64,000 nucleotides of DNA from Epiperipatus broadwayi (GCA_028023455.1 JAQFVV010000049.1:4437649-4501648), one strand, 5' to 3'. Counted from the first letter of the stretch, positions 36,034 through 48,863 are shown. Made by a program: numbers and translations. The notes: generated by a model from the letters alone, not told the origin.

Positions 36034-37637
36034 CATGCTTTAATTTGGGCATTGTTGACAGTTTACAGTGGGAACACAGCATGGCAGCAGCTGATTCATT
36101 GAAATTTTGTTTTCTTTTTAAAACTGCATGAAAACTACAAGCATAATGTCAACAGAAAGCCCAGCATTTGTTGCTGTTTTAAAATCTCTTTCAAATGGCT
36201 TAACTCATGTTGAAATCTGATAAAATTTGAATTTTTTATTAATATTTTTATTAATAGGTTCATTTATTTTCTTTTTCTGTTCAGTTTATTAGTTTGCATG
36301 GAGAAGAAGAGACAAGCAGAAATTTTTAATCAGCCAAAAAACATTACTAAAATAGATTAAAAATGCACCAATAATTCCCATTTCAAGGTCCTTCAAAACG
36401 TAATCAGAATATTAAATTTTTATTATTTGAATAGTATTTTAAATTTTTTTAAATATTTGGTGGTGTGTTTGTCTTTGTATATATAATATTAAATCATTTA
36501 TGCTCTTTATTATACAGTATATAAATTTGTATTCAAATATAACTAAAGTAGTTTATGTGCAATGTAATTTTGGGGATATGATTCTAGTTTGAGGCAACCT
36601 TATTTTATAGACATAATGATTCTCAAAAGGTTTAATAATTTATTAGTATGTTTATATTTGTATTAGTATGTGTTTGCACTTGCAAGTCTGTGTTTGTATA
36701 ACAAGTAACATTTATATTATAGAGTAGTGCAATGTAAATTTTAAGACTGATTATCACATGTGCAGTTGATAAAGCAATCACAAAATTTACTGGACATAGT
36801 ACCATGTGAAAATATAAACACTTAAAACTAATAAAGAGAGATTTCAAATGGTGTGTGCATGGTGATGTATATACCACATGGAACTGTTTGCAGGTGAAGA
36901 ATTGGACTTAGATAGACTATTTATCAAGTATAGATGGGTGATATTTTGCCTATGCCTTGGTACTCATGCTGTGGATTCAGTAGTTTTGCCATATCTTGCA
37001 TCACATTATTTTCACATCTATAGCTAGCAAATCAGCTATATGCAATTAAATTATATCTCTATAGCACAATAAATATAACAAGATAGCATCACTGGTGTGC
37101 ATAAAGAATATAAAATAAAGAAACTCATTTTATGCCTTGAGATTTGTTAACTTTTGGGGTACAACATAAAAATGAAGAATTCTTATGCGATTAGTTTTGG
37201 AGATTCTGAAGCTATGGATTATCTCAGGTAAGAATTTATTGTATATGGTTTGAAAGATAATTTTGTGGGGAATACAAAGAAATTATCAATGAAGATGTAA
37301 TTTAAACTTAGTTAATGATAAATTAGAAATTATGAACAAACAATAAAGTAATCACTATTTGTGTTAGTCTCTGTCAATGTAAAGCTCTTTGCTCTAACAT
37401 TATTAAAATTGAAGTTATTGTGAAAATTGTGTCTCAAGTCAGTTTTTTAAAAATTCATTATGGTGCCAAGGACCATAAACTAGTTTTTAAGTTTGTTTTT
37501 TTTTAAAAAAAAAAAACAAATTTCAGATGATAAACTAAAATCTGTATTCTACTTATAAGTATTACCCAATAACCTCTTTTATGAGTACATCATCTACTTC
37601 TAAATGATTGGCAAAATAAATAATTAAATGTTATGTG
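36034..37637. other. AT-rich non-coding stretch, nothing recognised
   Basis: Frames up to 81 codons without motifs; no repeat partner or RNA gene noticed. Confidence 0.4.
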
Positions 37638-38080
37638 TGGAGTGTATTAATGTATGGTTGTGAGACATGGACTTTGAGTAATAGAATTAAGAAATGATTG
37701 GAAGCCTTTGAGATGTGGGCAGGGAGAGAAATGGAAAAAAATAAGTTGGATGAGTAAAATAACAAATGAAGAAGTTTTGAAAAGAGTAAATGAGAAAAGA
37801 AGATTGATTGGGAATATCAGAGAGAGAAAGAGAAACTGGATTGGATATATATTGAGAAGAGATTATAATTTAATGAAAGATGTTTTGGAGGGAATGGTGA
37901 GTGGAAATAAAAAAAAAAGGATGGAAGAGATTGACATTATTGGATGATATAAAAAATGGGAAGACTTATGTAGAATTGAAAAAATGGGCAAGGAAGAGAA
38001 TGGAATGGAAGTATGGATGAATTGACGTTGTGACTACTCTCTGGTCCTGTCTATTGGACAGAATACTATTGATTGATACT
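37638..38080 (+). pseudogene. LINE 3' fragment (reverse transcriptase C-terminus)
   Basis: The frame from 37638 reads YGCETWTL, the conserved segment after the reverse transcriptase palm in APE-type LINEs, then meets a stop. After a frameshift the reading moves to the frame of 37708-37947, which continues with EEVLKRVNEKR and RKRNWIGYILRRD, the usual C-terminal domain of these proteins. The tail carries further stops, and everything upstream of the C-terminus is missing. It resembles, but is not the same subfamily as, the large LINE at 40.7 kb: the segment after YGxETWTL differs. It is a 5'-truncated dead copy. Confidence 0.8.
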
Positions 38081-38902
38081 AGCCTCCAGCATTGACATAG
38101 AAGATGATAATTGTGCATACTAAAATAGTCTTAACTAATTTTATATATTATGGTAGGAAAGTATTTATATATTTATATGTTAAATTAAATGTTTTCATGG
38201 ATTGATTATAATAGAAACATGGGAAATTGTGAGTCATTATATCGATATAAATAACCAGAAATAATTTTATCTTTGATATTGCTAGGCAACTTTCAATTAC
38301 TAATTGCCAATTAACTAAACAAGTTTATCATTAATATTGGGAATAATTTTATTTAATAATTTATTATCATATTTATTAAATAAACTACATTTATGATTAT
38401 ATATCATAATGGGAAAATATAATGAGTAAGACAGACAGTCATATCAAAAATGGTAAATAATATGTTAAATAATATTGTCAGAGATTTAATATGAAATGAC
38501 ATTTTATTTTATCCAAATATATGTAACAATAATTATGTTTTTGTCTTTTAAAGACATAAATGTAATAATAATAAACTGTTATAAATGTGTGAGTTATCCA
38601 CTCGTATACAATAAACATAACGACCATTAACTACTTTTGTTTTCTTTTGGTTAATTTTATATTATAAATAAATATTCTTAGCAGAAAAATATCAAATTAC
38701 AATTTTGTAAATTATAATAAATTATATATATAATATCATATGAGCGTAAACAATCAATTAGGATGATAATGCAAATGCAAAAAAAAAAAAAAAGATAAAA
38801 GTCAAATCCATTTAAGTAAATATAAAATGTTTTATTTGCAAATAATGATAATAGTAAAGATTAATAATAACAATAATAAAAATAAAATAATAATACATTT
38901 AG
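38081..38902. other. AT-rich non-coding stretch, nothing recognised
   Basis: Poly-A and AATAA-rich; no feature recognised. Confidence 0.4.
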
Positions 38903-39032
38903 TTGTATTTTTATATTGGACTATTTTCATCATCTAATGTGAATGTCTTTAGAAAAATTTAACTGTATTCAAATATTCCAAATACATTCAACTGTTAGTA
39001 ATAGCAACAGGTTAGTATATGCACAATGATTA
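38903..39032 (-). repeat. M repeat fragment, inverted
   Basis: The reverse complement matches the block at 32.6-33.0 kb, including the gcatatactaacctgtt minisatellite unit and the gatgaaaatagtccaatata segment. Confidence 0.8.
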
Positions 39033-39054
39033 AAGAAGTATTATTTCCCCCTTT

Positions 39055-39135
39055 TCTCCAGGTGTTGCTGGCCTGATCAGTGACAGTACTAGCATGGGAT
39101 TCAAACCTGGACTCTTAGATTCTTGAGGTGACAAG
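39055..39135 (-). mobile_element. Possible tRNA-derived SINE fragment
   Basis: Minus strand carries a B-box-like GGTTTGAATCCC followed by a GC-richer tail (ggccagcaacacctgg). No clear A box or acceptor helix, hence low confidence. Confidence 0.35.
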
Positions 39136-39378
39136 TTTTTTAAAAATTAGAATATTTTTATAAATCAATTCGTGGGATGGAATTGGTATTTGTTGGTTAG
39201 TTATGTAGTTAGGTTGATTATATCCATAATGAATGAAAATTTAGTGACTCATATGTAGAATTTTCTAACTTCAAAGCTAGATCTTACTTTATGCTTAGAA
39301 AACAAAATAATATATATTCCATTTATTGTTTGAAAGACTTTGGAACTTCTATGAGTTTTAATGTAGTGTAGACAATGC

Positions 39379-39893
39379 TGTATTCACAGGGAGTTTCTAG
39401 CTGTGATAGCATAACATTAAATAAAATAACAAAGAATTGTTATATTTCAGCCAATTTATTACTAAACTGAATTGCTAATAATAATATATATGGAAGTAAT
39501 AAGAATAACAAAAATAAGTATGTTCTCCCATAACAATTTAAAGACAACTACAAGCAGAATGAGTCTACATTTCTTCACTATTACTTACAGATTATTTAGT
39601 CCATTTAGGTTATATTTCTGCATACACTTTTCTTCCCTTTGTGAGAAATGCTATTTACTTTCAACAGTACACAATTCCTATCATGATCAGTGTTGCATTA
39701 ACCCTCATAAAACTTTGAGAGAGTTCTTTTTATAGCTCATCTGCATAGCAATTATTCATACTTTTAATTACACATTTTCTAGAGTGAATTATTTCTGTGA
39801 GGAAAACTGCCTAAATTCCCAGCACTAATTACATAATATAAAAATAGTACTTCATTTACAATCTTTACAATAATATCAGTCCCGATCAGTGCA
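39379..39893 (-). repeat. 3' LTR of the gypsy element
   Basis: Minus strand begins TGCACTGATC directly after the purine tract and ends ...TGAATACA. It aligns with 47168-47708, sharing for example aaataaaataacaaa, ttccataacaattt, gagagtt...tttatagctcat and ctagagtgaattattt. Confidence 0.82.
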
Positions 39894-39902
39894 CCTCCCC
39901 TC
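39894..39902 (-). promoter_or_regulatory. Polypurine tract
   Basis: GAGGGGAGG on the minus strand abuts the start of the 3' LTR, the correct place for priming of second-strand DNA. Confidence 0.65.
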
Positions 39903-40004
39903 ACTCAAAAAAATAATCCTTGAATTTATCTGGGTATCTTTAAATTTCTCTGACTTCTTGGAGTAGAATTTTTCCAATAATAACAACTGCTTATCTGAAC
40001 ACTC

Positions 40005-40075
40005 ATTAGCAATTTCTTAGCTTTCCTTATTTAGTTCAATAGGCAGCAGTTCCTCTTGGGTGGGAGGAGCTATAT
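40005..40075 (-). pseudogene. gypsy pol C-terminal remnant
   Basis: The minus-strand frame reads EDIAPPTQEELLPIEL, a proline- and acid-rich tail such as often follows integrase. No domain can be assigned. Confidence 0.4.
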
Positions 40076-40672
40076 CCTCACCTTTTTTTTTAATTTTTTA
40101 ATTTAGGATTGGATATAATAGGATTATTAACAGCTAAGATTAATGTATCAATAATTCTCTCATGTAATTGAATACATGTCTTCTTACACACACTACATTC
40201 TTAAGTTTAATAACATGTGTAATTTTAGATACAATTTCAATGATGATCTGAAGTTCATGACTTTTTTTACAGTATCTTGAACTCAAACAGCATTATCTAG
40301 GTCAAATTTTCTTAAATCGAGATTTATACACTTTATCACTGGTATTCTCTGCAGAAAGGAGTTTGCTATTAACTGAAAGGAGACCCTTTGATTCCTCTTG
40401 GAGGCCTTAAAGGAACCGAGCAGGGCAAATTCCTAATGTTCACTCCATACGTTCTTGTCATTGCAGCTGTTATTACTATGTGATTATTTATATAGTATAC
40501 GAACATGGATGGGGTGCTCACCAACACGCATTAGCCAGTGTGGTGAGTTTATTGGCTTTTTACCTCTGAGTTTAAGATCAAGAAACACCATGGTCTTTCT
40601 TCTCAGTGCCTGATAAGGCAGAATGAATGTTTGTGTAAATGATAAATATTTTTCCAATACATATATACAATT

Positions 40673-43510
40673 ATGACAGACAAAAATAAAGCATGGCCCT
40701 TATTCCCAGGAGGCTGTAAAGTCACCAACCAAGGCAGCAGTTGGTGGCTGAAGGCGGAGGGTGCTAAGAATCCCCTGATTGTGGACCCAGGCTGCCATTT
40801 GATGATGACTTTTTATTTAGGTACTTACAACTGCAGATCACTTTCAAGTGAAGGAAGATTGCAAGAATTAGAAGAAGAATTGTCTTATATTAAATGGGAC
40901 ATTATTGGACTTTGTGAAGTTAGAAGAAAAGGTGAAGAAACAATTGATTTAAAAAGTGGACATATACTCTATTATAAAGGCACACATATTGGAAATACAA
41001 GTGGAGTAGGATTCATTATAAATAAAAAGTGGAAGAACAATATTGTGGAGATTGATGGTGTATCGGACAGAGTTGCAAGATTAGTTATACAACTTAATAG
41101 CAGATACCAAATGCAGATTATTCAGGTTTATGCCCCAACAAGTTCTCATAGTGATGAAGTAGTAGAAGATTTTTATATGGATGTACAAAAGGCTTTTTAT
41201 CAGAGTAAACAACATTTTAAAATTGTTATGGGAGACTTTAATGCTAGAATTGGTAGACAAATGAAAGATGAAATTGCTGTAGGTAATTTTGGTTATGGTA
41301 ATAGAAATGAGAGAGGACATAGGCTTGTGGAGATTGCAGAAAAAGAAAAACCTTATATTATGAATTCATTTTTTGAGAAAAATGTTAAAAGGAAATGGAC
41401 ATGGAAGCATCCAAATGAAGGTACAGCAGAATTGGATTATATTTTGACTAACAGGAAATACATATTTCAAGATTGTAATGTTCTTAATAAATTTAACACA
41501 GGAAGTGATCATCGATTAGTAAGGTGTAAGTTACGTGTTAATGTAAAACTAGAGAGAGTAAACTTATTGAAAAAAACAATATTTACAGTTGATATTCCTA
41601 ATCTTCAGAAACATTCTAATGAATTTAAATTAGAACTTACAAATAGGTTTCAAGTGTTAGGAGATTTTGAACATGATTCAGATTTGAATGAAATTAATAT
41701 GAAAATAACTGATACACTTTTAAAAACTGCAACAAAGATAGCTGGTAGAAAAAAGCAGCAATTGACTAATAAAATTTCTACTGAGACTAGAGAATTTATG
41801 AAGAAAAGAAGGAATATGAAGATATACAAAAATGATGTATTAAAAAGAATTGAATATCTCGAATTTTGTAAAATGGTACGGAAAAGAGTTGAAAATGACA
41901 TAAGAAAGTAAAACTGTGAAATAGCAAGGAAAGCTGTAGAAGAAAATAAAAGTCTCAAGGATGTTAAACAACATTTTGGTATTGGTAGAAAATTTATATC
42001 TGCAATAAGAAAAAAAGATGTAATTATTACTAAAAAGAGAGATGACATCATGAATTTGGTAGAAGATTTTTATCAAGAATTATATAGTAATAAAGAACAA
42101 GTACCTCCTATATCTATTACATCTTCTGAATTGCCCAGAATTTTAAATGAAGAAGTGAGACATGCAATTAAATGTATGAAGAAAGGAAAGGCTCCAGGAA
42201 ATGATGGAATTATAATTGATTTATTAAAAGAAGGAGGTGAAGAAATAGAAACAATTTTAGCAAAGTTATATACCAAATGTCTAAATGATAAAGATGTACC
42301 AGAAGATTGGAAGAATGCAGTAATAATATTAATATTTAAAAAAGGTGATAAAGAAGATATTAGAAATTACAGACCTATCAGCCTTTTATCAGTTTTATAT
42401 AAAATTTTTACCAAGATAATTACAACTCGTCTACAGAGAACTTTGGATTTCCACCAACCAAGAGAACAAGCTGGATTTAAAAGTGGTTTTAGTACAATAG
42501 ATCATATCCAGGTATTGAGAGAAGTCATAGAAAGGACAAATGAATATTAGTTGTCATTATGTTTTGGATTTGTAGATTATGAAACGGCATTCGATTCTAT
42601 ACACATTTCTTCAGTGATTAAAGCATTGGATCATCAAGGTATAGATCCAGGATATTGTCATATTTTAAAGAATATTTATAAAAATGCAACAGCAACAATT
42701 AGATTACATAATGATACTGAAAAAATCAACATTGAGAAAGGTGTAAGGCAAGGTGACTCCATATCTCCAAAACTTTTTACAGCAGTGCTGCAAAAAGTAT
42801 TTTGTGGATTAAAATGGGAAACTAAAGGAATGAAAGTAAATGGAGAGTATTTAAGTCATTTAGATTTTGCAGATGATGTAGTTGTTTTTGCAAATAATGC
42901 TTCAGAGCTGCAGGAAATGTTGCAGGAGTTAGCCGATGAAAGTAGAAAAGTAGGACTAAAGATAAATGTTAAAAAGACTAAAGTAATTTTTAATCAATTT
43001 GCTCAAAATATGAAAATAAAGATTGATTATGAAGAATTAGAAGAAGTTAACAGTTACAAATACCTATGTCAGATTATTAATACAGATGGAAACATAATGG
43101 AGGAAATTAATCATAGAATTAAACTTGGTTGGAGTGCTTTTGGTAGAAATAACTTGATACTAAAAGGAAATATGCCTATGTGTTTGAAAAGAATAGTTTT
43201 TAACAAATGTGTTTTACCAGTTCTTACTTATGGATCTGAGACTTGGACACTTAATAGAAGAGCAATACAGAGACTTCAGACCACTCAAAGAAGTATGGAG
43301 AGATGTATGTTGGGAGTAACAAGAAGAGATCAAAAACACAATGTATGGGTAAGACAACAAACAGGTGTTACTGACCTTATTGAAAAAATTAAAAGATTGA
43401 AATGGAGTTGGGCTGGACATATTGCTAGAAGAAATGATAATAGATGGACAATTGAAATTTTAAACATATTGCTAGAAGAAATGATAATAGATGGACAATT
43501 GAAATTTTAA
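40673..43510 (+). pseudogene. LINE ORF: APE endonuclease plus reverse transcriptase
   Basis: The protein nicks target DNA and copies the LINE RNA at the nick. The endonuclease domain (residues about 50-290) shows YNCRSL, GLCEVR, QVYAPTSSH, MGDFNARIG, ELDYILTNR and GSDHRLVR, covering all catalytic motifs. The reverse transcriptase follows with KAPGNDGI (42.19 kb), NYRPISLLS, FVDYETAFDS (42.57 kb), GVRQGDSISPKLF and the catalytic FADDVVVFA (42863-42889), then YGSETWTL and the C-terminal GHIARR segment. One reading frame runs throughout but is broken by TAA at 41909-41911 and TAG at 42548-42550; both lie in non-catalytic spacers. A tandem 47-bp duplication (43417-43463, 43464-43510) shifts the frame, so the protein ends early at 43510 instead of 43677. 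The start is uncertain: ATG 40673 is in the 5'-UTR-like part, while ATGs at 40802 and 40805 lie just before the endonuclease. Frames on the other strand are shadows. Confidence 0.92.
43417..43510 (+). repeat. 47-bp tandem duplication in the LINE
   Basis: Two identical copies starting acatattgctagaag. The length is not a multiple of three, so it disrupts the C-terminus. The absence of differences between the copies suggests a recent slippage event. Confidence 0.95.
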
Positions 43511-43699
43511 ACTGGATTCCAAGAGATTGTAAAAGACCCAGAAAGAGACCACATGTGAGATGGATGGATGAAATAAGAAAATGTGCAGGGGTGTTGTGGA
43601 AAAGAGAAGCTAAAGATCAGAGAAGATGGATTAAACTTGGAGAGACGTTCATCCTGCAGTGGATTGATAATGGTTGATGATGACGATGATTGTCTCCAA

Positions 43700-44370
43700 T
43701 CTACATGTTGGCAAAAGTTTTGATAAATGTATATAGTATTTTCTTCCTAACAGCAATTCATCAGATGATTTACTTTTCAAAGCTTCTGATATAAATGTTG
43801 ATAAATCATGATTTCTACTAGGGCATTTTTTAAATCAATTATTTTAGTTTTTTTGAGGCCATTTCAAACTCTATACTGACTTTGTAGTAAGTCCATTTGA
43901 AGCAGGGTGATATGCTGTGATGAATACATGTTATATCCCTCTATAATTTGGGTAATCAACCAATCTTCTGGAAGTAAACACTGTCTCATTATTCAATACG
44001 CTAATCATGGGTAGAAAAAACTTGTAATACCTTTATAGCATTCTTCATGATTGCATATTTTACTAGTTTATACTTAGTCCAATTTGAATACAAATCAACA
44101 ACTACCAAGTTTGGTATTTATTTCTTCATCCAGCATAATCCATGTGAACATATTCTCATGGGATCTTTGCTTCTAACTATAGCTTGAATACTTTCTTTGG
44201 AAGATCAGCTGTAAATTTACAATCTGATCACATTTTATTTTATATCATTATTAATTCTAGGCCACTACACATAAGAATGAGCCAGAACCTTCATCTTTAC
44301 AACTCATTGGTGTTCTTTGTGTAGCAAATTAATCACTACAGGTGCTCTTTATGCAACAGATCAATCACTT
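43700..44370 (-). pseudogene. gypsy integrase remnant
   Basis: Minus-strand frames, interrupted by several stops and shifts, show in order: LLHKEHL (about 44341-44366; zinc-binding region), KVLAHSY.WWPRI (about 44255-44300), HMDYAG (about 44128-44150; first catalytic aspartate region, HxDfaG in the family), a VVDLYSNWT-like segment and YHPASNGL (about 43889-43918; near the catalytic glutamate). Integrase inserts the cDNA into the genome. The remnant stops where the LINE begins. Confidence 0.8.
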
Positions 44371-45285
44371 GTGTACATTCATCTATATATATCAATAATC
44401 TGTCAATATTTAAAATACACTTATTATACATTGACATATTAAGATATGCATTCCACATTGCAACAGCTACAAAACTTGGACATTTCCCTAGCCATCTTTC
44501 TTGAAAACACTTAATCAGCTTCTATATTTAGAATAATTAGAAGTCCTCTTCATAATTCTTTCACTGTTTAAGTTCTCCATGCTATTTATTACATCTAGGA
44601 AATTTATTTCCATGAATTTCTGTTAATACCTTCTCTAACAGGAAAATGTGACGATGTGACAGCATGCATCACATCTCTTTTCCTGATTGATAAATCAGTT
44701 CATAGTCATAAGCTGCTAATAAGTTTATTCATTACATAATTCTTTAGCTTGCACCACCAGGTGTCTTTTTATCTTTCCTAAACTTTCCCAGAAATGGGTG
44801 ATGGTCAATATAGATTATACATTTTTGACCATAAACATACTAGTGAAATTTCTTTATGGTGTGTTATTGCCAAAGCTTCATTATACAGAAGGCTATGGCT
44901 TTTCCCAATTGATAATAACATTATAGAGGCATACATAATTGGATGCTATCCACCAGAACAAAATGTGTGACAACAGCCCCAACTTCATATTCAGAAAGCA
45001 TCAGTAGTGATAGTATCTTCCAGTTCACTATGATAATGTACTAATAATTTTTTTATTTTTTTAAAAGCTGCTACATGCTCATTATTCCACTTCCATCATT
45101 GGCCTTTCTGCAAAAAATCATACAAAGGTCTTAAATGATGTGATTTTTCTTTAGAAAAGTTTTCATAAAAACTAAGCAGTCCCAAAAAGACTTATAAGTT
45201 TCTATATTCCTGAGAATAAAAAGTTCTTTCACTACTCAAACTTTTTCTGGGTTTGAATATTTTCCATCTTTATTTATCATGCTCC

Positions 45286-45790
45286 CTAAAATGTTATTTG
45301 TGAGATTGATCCAATACATTTGGCAATATTTAGTTTTACTTCTATATTATTTAACTTAGAGTATACCTCCATAACACATTTTTTCAGCTCTTTTTCAAAT
45401 TGGGCTGTAATCAAAATATCATCTCCCACAATGTTCTGCAATGGCATATCATTTGTTTGGAAGATATTCAGAACCACTATGATTACATAAAGTAATTTTG
45501 TGCACTTGGATAGTCCATCATGGGTATTCAGTGTCAAAATCTTAGCATACTCTCAGTAAACAGGATTTGATGAAACACTGATTTTAAATCAATTGTTGTA
45601 AAGATTGAGGCTCTCTGTAATGATGCCAACACATGCACCTTTATTAATCTTTTTTTAATCATGACCTGGTAATCTCCACATAAATGAATTGTTCCTTCTG
45701 ATTTTACTAAAACAACAACAGCAGTAGTCCATATTGAGTCTTTGACTGGTGCAACACTTTTTTATTCATTATTTTCTCTATTGTTGTTTT
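45286..45790 (-). pseudogene. gypsy reverse transcriptase remnant
   Basis: On the minus strand, VVVLVKSEGTIHLCGDYQV (about 45665-45720; the conserved palm entry, normally K-DG-IR-C-DYR) is followed by the frame 45286-45537. That frame contains LTLNTHDGL, the FQ region and GDDILIT, which keeps the catalytic aspartate pair (about 45406-45429), then ELKKCVMEVYSKLNN and KLNIAKC. Stops and frameshifts separate the parts. RNase H is not clearly recognisable between here and the integrase. Confidence 0.82.
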
Positions 45791-46429
45791 CATCTTAAGC
45801 ACATACTGGATTTAACATCGTTTAAACACTATTGATTGTGCTTCTCTTGGCAATTTAATAATAACAGGATGCTCTCATAACCTGGTTACTTCCTGTTTAA
45901 ATAATTTAGGAAATTTATTTCTAACTTCCATTTACAATTTTACATTATTGATTATTTTTAAACATATTCCTAGTGATTTAAACCAATTTCATCCAACAAG
46001 AAGAATCATATTTCTTTCTACTAAAAGCAGCCATAATCTTTTCAGTCTATTATTTACACCCACTGGATCACAAACTTTACTACAGATATGTATTTTATTA
46101 TCATTCACATCTGTGGCCATTACATTTGTCTTCATCAATTTTAAGTTCTCCTTAGATTCAGAATTAATTTTGTTTCACGTTTTAATGACACAAAGAATAA
46201 TCCAGCTCCACTACCAACTTTCATTATAACTTTAAATTGACAACTAGTAGTCTGTAGTGTAATTAGACTTTGGTCAAGTTTTGTAATGCCTTTAACTCCA
46301 CCCAACTACATTCACATCTTCCCATCAATTTAAAGTCTGGGAGTAGCTTATTTTTTACATTATCTTGCCTTTTTTTACACACTAAATAGAGCTAAGTGGC
46401 TTTTAATACCACATATTCTACATTTTCAT

Positions 46430-46720
46430 TTTTAAATTAACATAACTTCTTTATGTAATCAATCCTACCACAACAACAACTTGGGCATATTACATGCAAT
46501 ATTCTTAAGCAACTTTTCCATTACAGCTTTATTGACAGTTGTTAGATTTCTTTCCCCTTTCAAGACTGCTTTAAACTCCAAAGCATATTTCCAACATGAC
46601 ATCATGTACTATACACTTTTTGATGACTGTTTCAAATGTTAAATCAGCTTTACTGAGTAAGATTTCCTGAAGATTATGGCCACACATATCAAAGAGTATT
46701 AATCTAGGAGTATGTCAAGA
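46430..46720 (-). pseudogene. gypsy gag remnant with decayed zinc knuckle
   Basis: The minus strand reads LSKADLTFETVIKKC (about 46610-46665), matching the gag segment LLsekdLTlekAieiA that precedes the nucleocapsid. It then reads CCCGRIDYIKKLC (about 46455-46490), a damaged CCHC knuckle in which the histidine is tyrosine. Start and end cannot be set because of stops. Confidence 0.65.
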
Positions 46721-47147
46721 TCTGACATGGATTCACAATGTTTTGCCAAAGTTCAAAAGCTAGATTATAATCCTGATAGCACTCTCACAGTAATTGCTTC
46801 TGCATTCAAAATCTTAAATGTGCTGCTGTCTTTGTTACTTCTGATTAAAAATAAAAATTTAGGTTTTCCAGTAGTTTACTATAGAATACATTTTCCGGAA
46901 TTCTAGGGTTGTACAATGGTTTGGCTATAGATAATACATTCATTCAAAAAAAAAAAAACCAGCAATGTGAAAACTTCATCTTATCATCTACCTTCAACAG
47001 CCTCATATAGTGATCTATATGTTCCACACAAATGTTTCATAATGAGGGGTTTCAAATACTAAACTCATTTTAATTCTGTCTGGATAATAGCATCTTTTTT
47101 TTTTCATCAAATTATCTTGCACCCTCAAGTCGATAATTACACCATCT

Positions 47148-47163
47148 GTCATTGACTGCACCA
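47148..47163 (-). promoter_or_regulatory. Candidate primer-binding site
   Basis: TGGTGCAGTCAATGAC on the minus strand lies 4 bases inside the 5' LTR and starts with the TGG expected for pairing with a tRNA CCA end. The tRNA is not identified. Confidence 0.45.
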
Positions 47164-47167
47164 AAGC

Positions 47168-47708
47168 TGTTGTCACAGAGATATCCAGCTGTAATAGCAT
47201 AATGTTAAATAAAATAACAAACAACTGTTATATTTCTGCAAATTTATTATTAAGCTGAATTGTTAATAATAATGTATATGAAAATAATAATAACAAAAAT
47301 AAATATTTCTTTCCATAACAATTTGAGAATAATTACAAGCAGAGAGAATCTAAATTTCTTCACTTGCTAATATTATTTACAGTTCATTAACAATGAGCAC
47401 TTAGTGACATTGTCACTAATACATAAATATGACTTTATTTAGGCTATATTTGTGCATATGTTTTTCTTCTCTTTGTTACTTTCAGTCACCTTCTTTTCCT
47501 CTCACAGCCACTGCTTCAACTCTCATGAAACTTTGAGAGAGAGTTTTTTATAGCTCATTTGCAAAGCAATTATTCATACGTTTAATGAAACATTTTCTAG
47601 AGTGAATTATTTCCAAGAGAAAAATTCTCTACACTGCTGGCCTAATTATACAAATAAAAATAATACTGTATTTACAATGTTTACAATAGTATCAGTATTG
47701 GCCAGTTA
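47168..47708 (-). repeat. 5' LTR of the gypsy element
   Basis: Partner of 39379-39893. Inserted segments relative to the other LTR (for example at about 47385-47430) account for the 26-bp greater length. Confidence 0.8.
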
Positions 47709-48863
47709 GTTCTATCTTAGCTAATGTTAGACTCTTTTAGCTAGCAATAAATGATAAATAATGCTCAAAACCAATCTATTCAATAACATCACCAGGGGAA
47801 AAAATACTATGTAATGGTCATATCTGTACATTCGTGCAACAAAATCCAGAGTTTTAGCAAATTATTCCAAGTCTGATTGCGAAGACATTGAATCCAATCT
47901 TACCCCAGTTTCTTCACCAACTCTCAGAGATTTACCACCTTACAGATGACATTTATGAGGCTACACTCGTATTTCTTTAATTCATGTGCTGGCAATAGCA
48001 CTGTAATGGAACATAAGACTCTAAAATTTATTAAATAGAGACTACACTTAACTAAAAAAATATTCTCACAGAACATAATTATATGGAGGTATGACACAAC
48101 GAACTGATATCATTAATTTTGACTGTGATTTTATAATAACTAATGAGCAAGAAATGAGATACTAAGCATAATTACATTTTCTAAATTTTAATACTATTAT
48201 TTCATAATGTGAAAACACAAATAACATTAAATAATTAATTTTAATTTTAGATAACTATTTCTGAACTTATAATATGATTTTAATACTGAAATTTTAATAA
48301 AATTCTGCACATGAATTCGGTAATATGATAATGTCCAAACATAAAGTGACCTTGAAAGATAAACAATTGGCTGAAACTAAAAGAATAACATTTTAGATTT
48401 AATTGCAAGTTATATTAATCATTAATAACATTCTGTCTATTATGTTATAAAAGTTACCATAATATATAGACATATATTTTAATTTTATAGACTGATTGCC
48501 AATTTATTTATTTTATGTATAAGTAATGTAAACTTACATTAATCATAAACCTACATACAATATGAAGCTAACTTAAATGTAATACCTGAAAAAGTACTTT
48601 TCTCATATCTCCTATAAATAATGGCAATAAAATTGGTTTACATTTTATTAACTTCATGCTTTGTTTTTTTTTTTAATTTATTTCTAAATATAACTAGAGT
48701 GAGTAATTCTTAGGTGTTCATTTTTAAAAATGGTTACTCTTGATAAATAATTTCTCACTATAGCTTTTTTGCGCAATTACTTTGGGTCAGTGGAAATTAT
48801 GTGGATCAAATCAAAGTTATAATGGAATCTCTATGTTCCTAAAATCAATATATATATACATAT
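47709..48863. other. AT-rich non-coding stretch, nothing recognised
   Basis: No frame with a recognisable motif and no repeat partner noticed. Confidence 0.4.

Larger units (their letters stand above)
40673..43691 (+). mobile_element. APE-type LINE, nearly intact
   Basis: One long frame (40673-43510 plus a displaced end to 43677) encodes endonuclease and reverse transcriptase. The 3' end after the ancestral stop (TGA at 43675-43677) is a short TGATGATGACGATGATTG microsatellite, typical of the 3' tail of RTE-like and some Jockey-like LINEs, with no poly-A. The 5' UTR is GC-richer than its surroundings (40690-40800). The 5' boundary lies somewhere between 40420 and 40673, and I could not match target duplications. 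Only two nonsense codons and one 47-bp duplication disable it, so it is much younger than the gypsy element it interrupts. Confidence 0.9.
39379..47708 (-). mobile_element. Ty3/gypsy-type LTR retrotransposon, degenerate, with LINE inside
   Basis: Two LTRs (39379-39893 and 47168-47708) in direct orientation bound an internal region. Read on the minus strand, it shows gag-like sequence, a decayed CCHC knuckle, reverse transcriptase, integrase and a polypurine tract, in the order expected for Ty3/gypsy. Without the 3-kb LINE at 40.67-43.69 kb the element is about 5.3 kb, normal for the group. All coding regions carry stops and frameshifts, and the LTRs have diverged clearly, so the insertion is old. 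I found no convincing target-site duplication. The LINE is on the opposite strand and must have arrived later, splitting the integrase end from the 3' LTR. Confidence 0.82.

Noticed and set aside
41081-43420. Minus-strand frames of 67-133 codons opposite the LINE
   Set aside because: Shadows of the LINE coding strand; no motif of their own.
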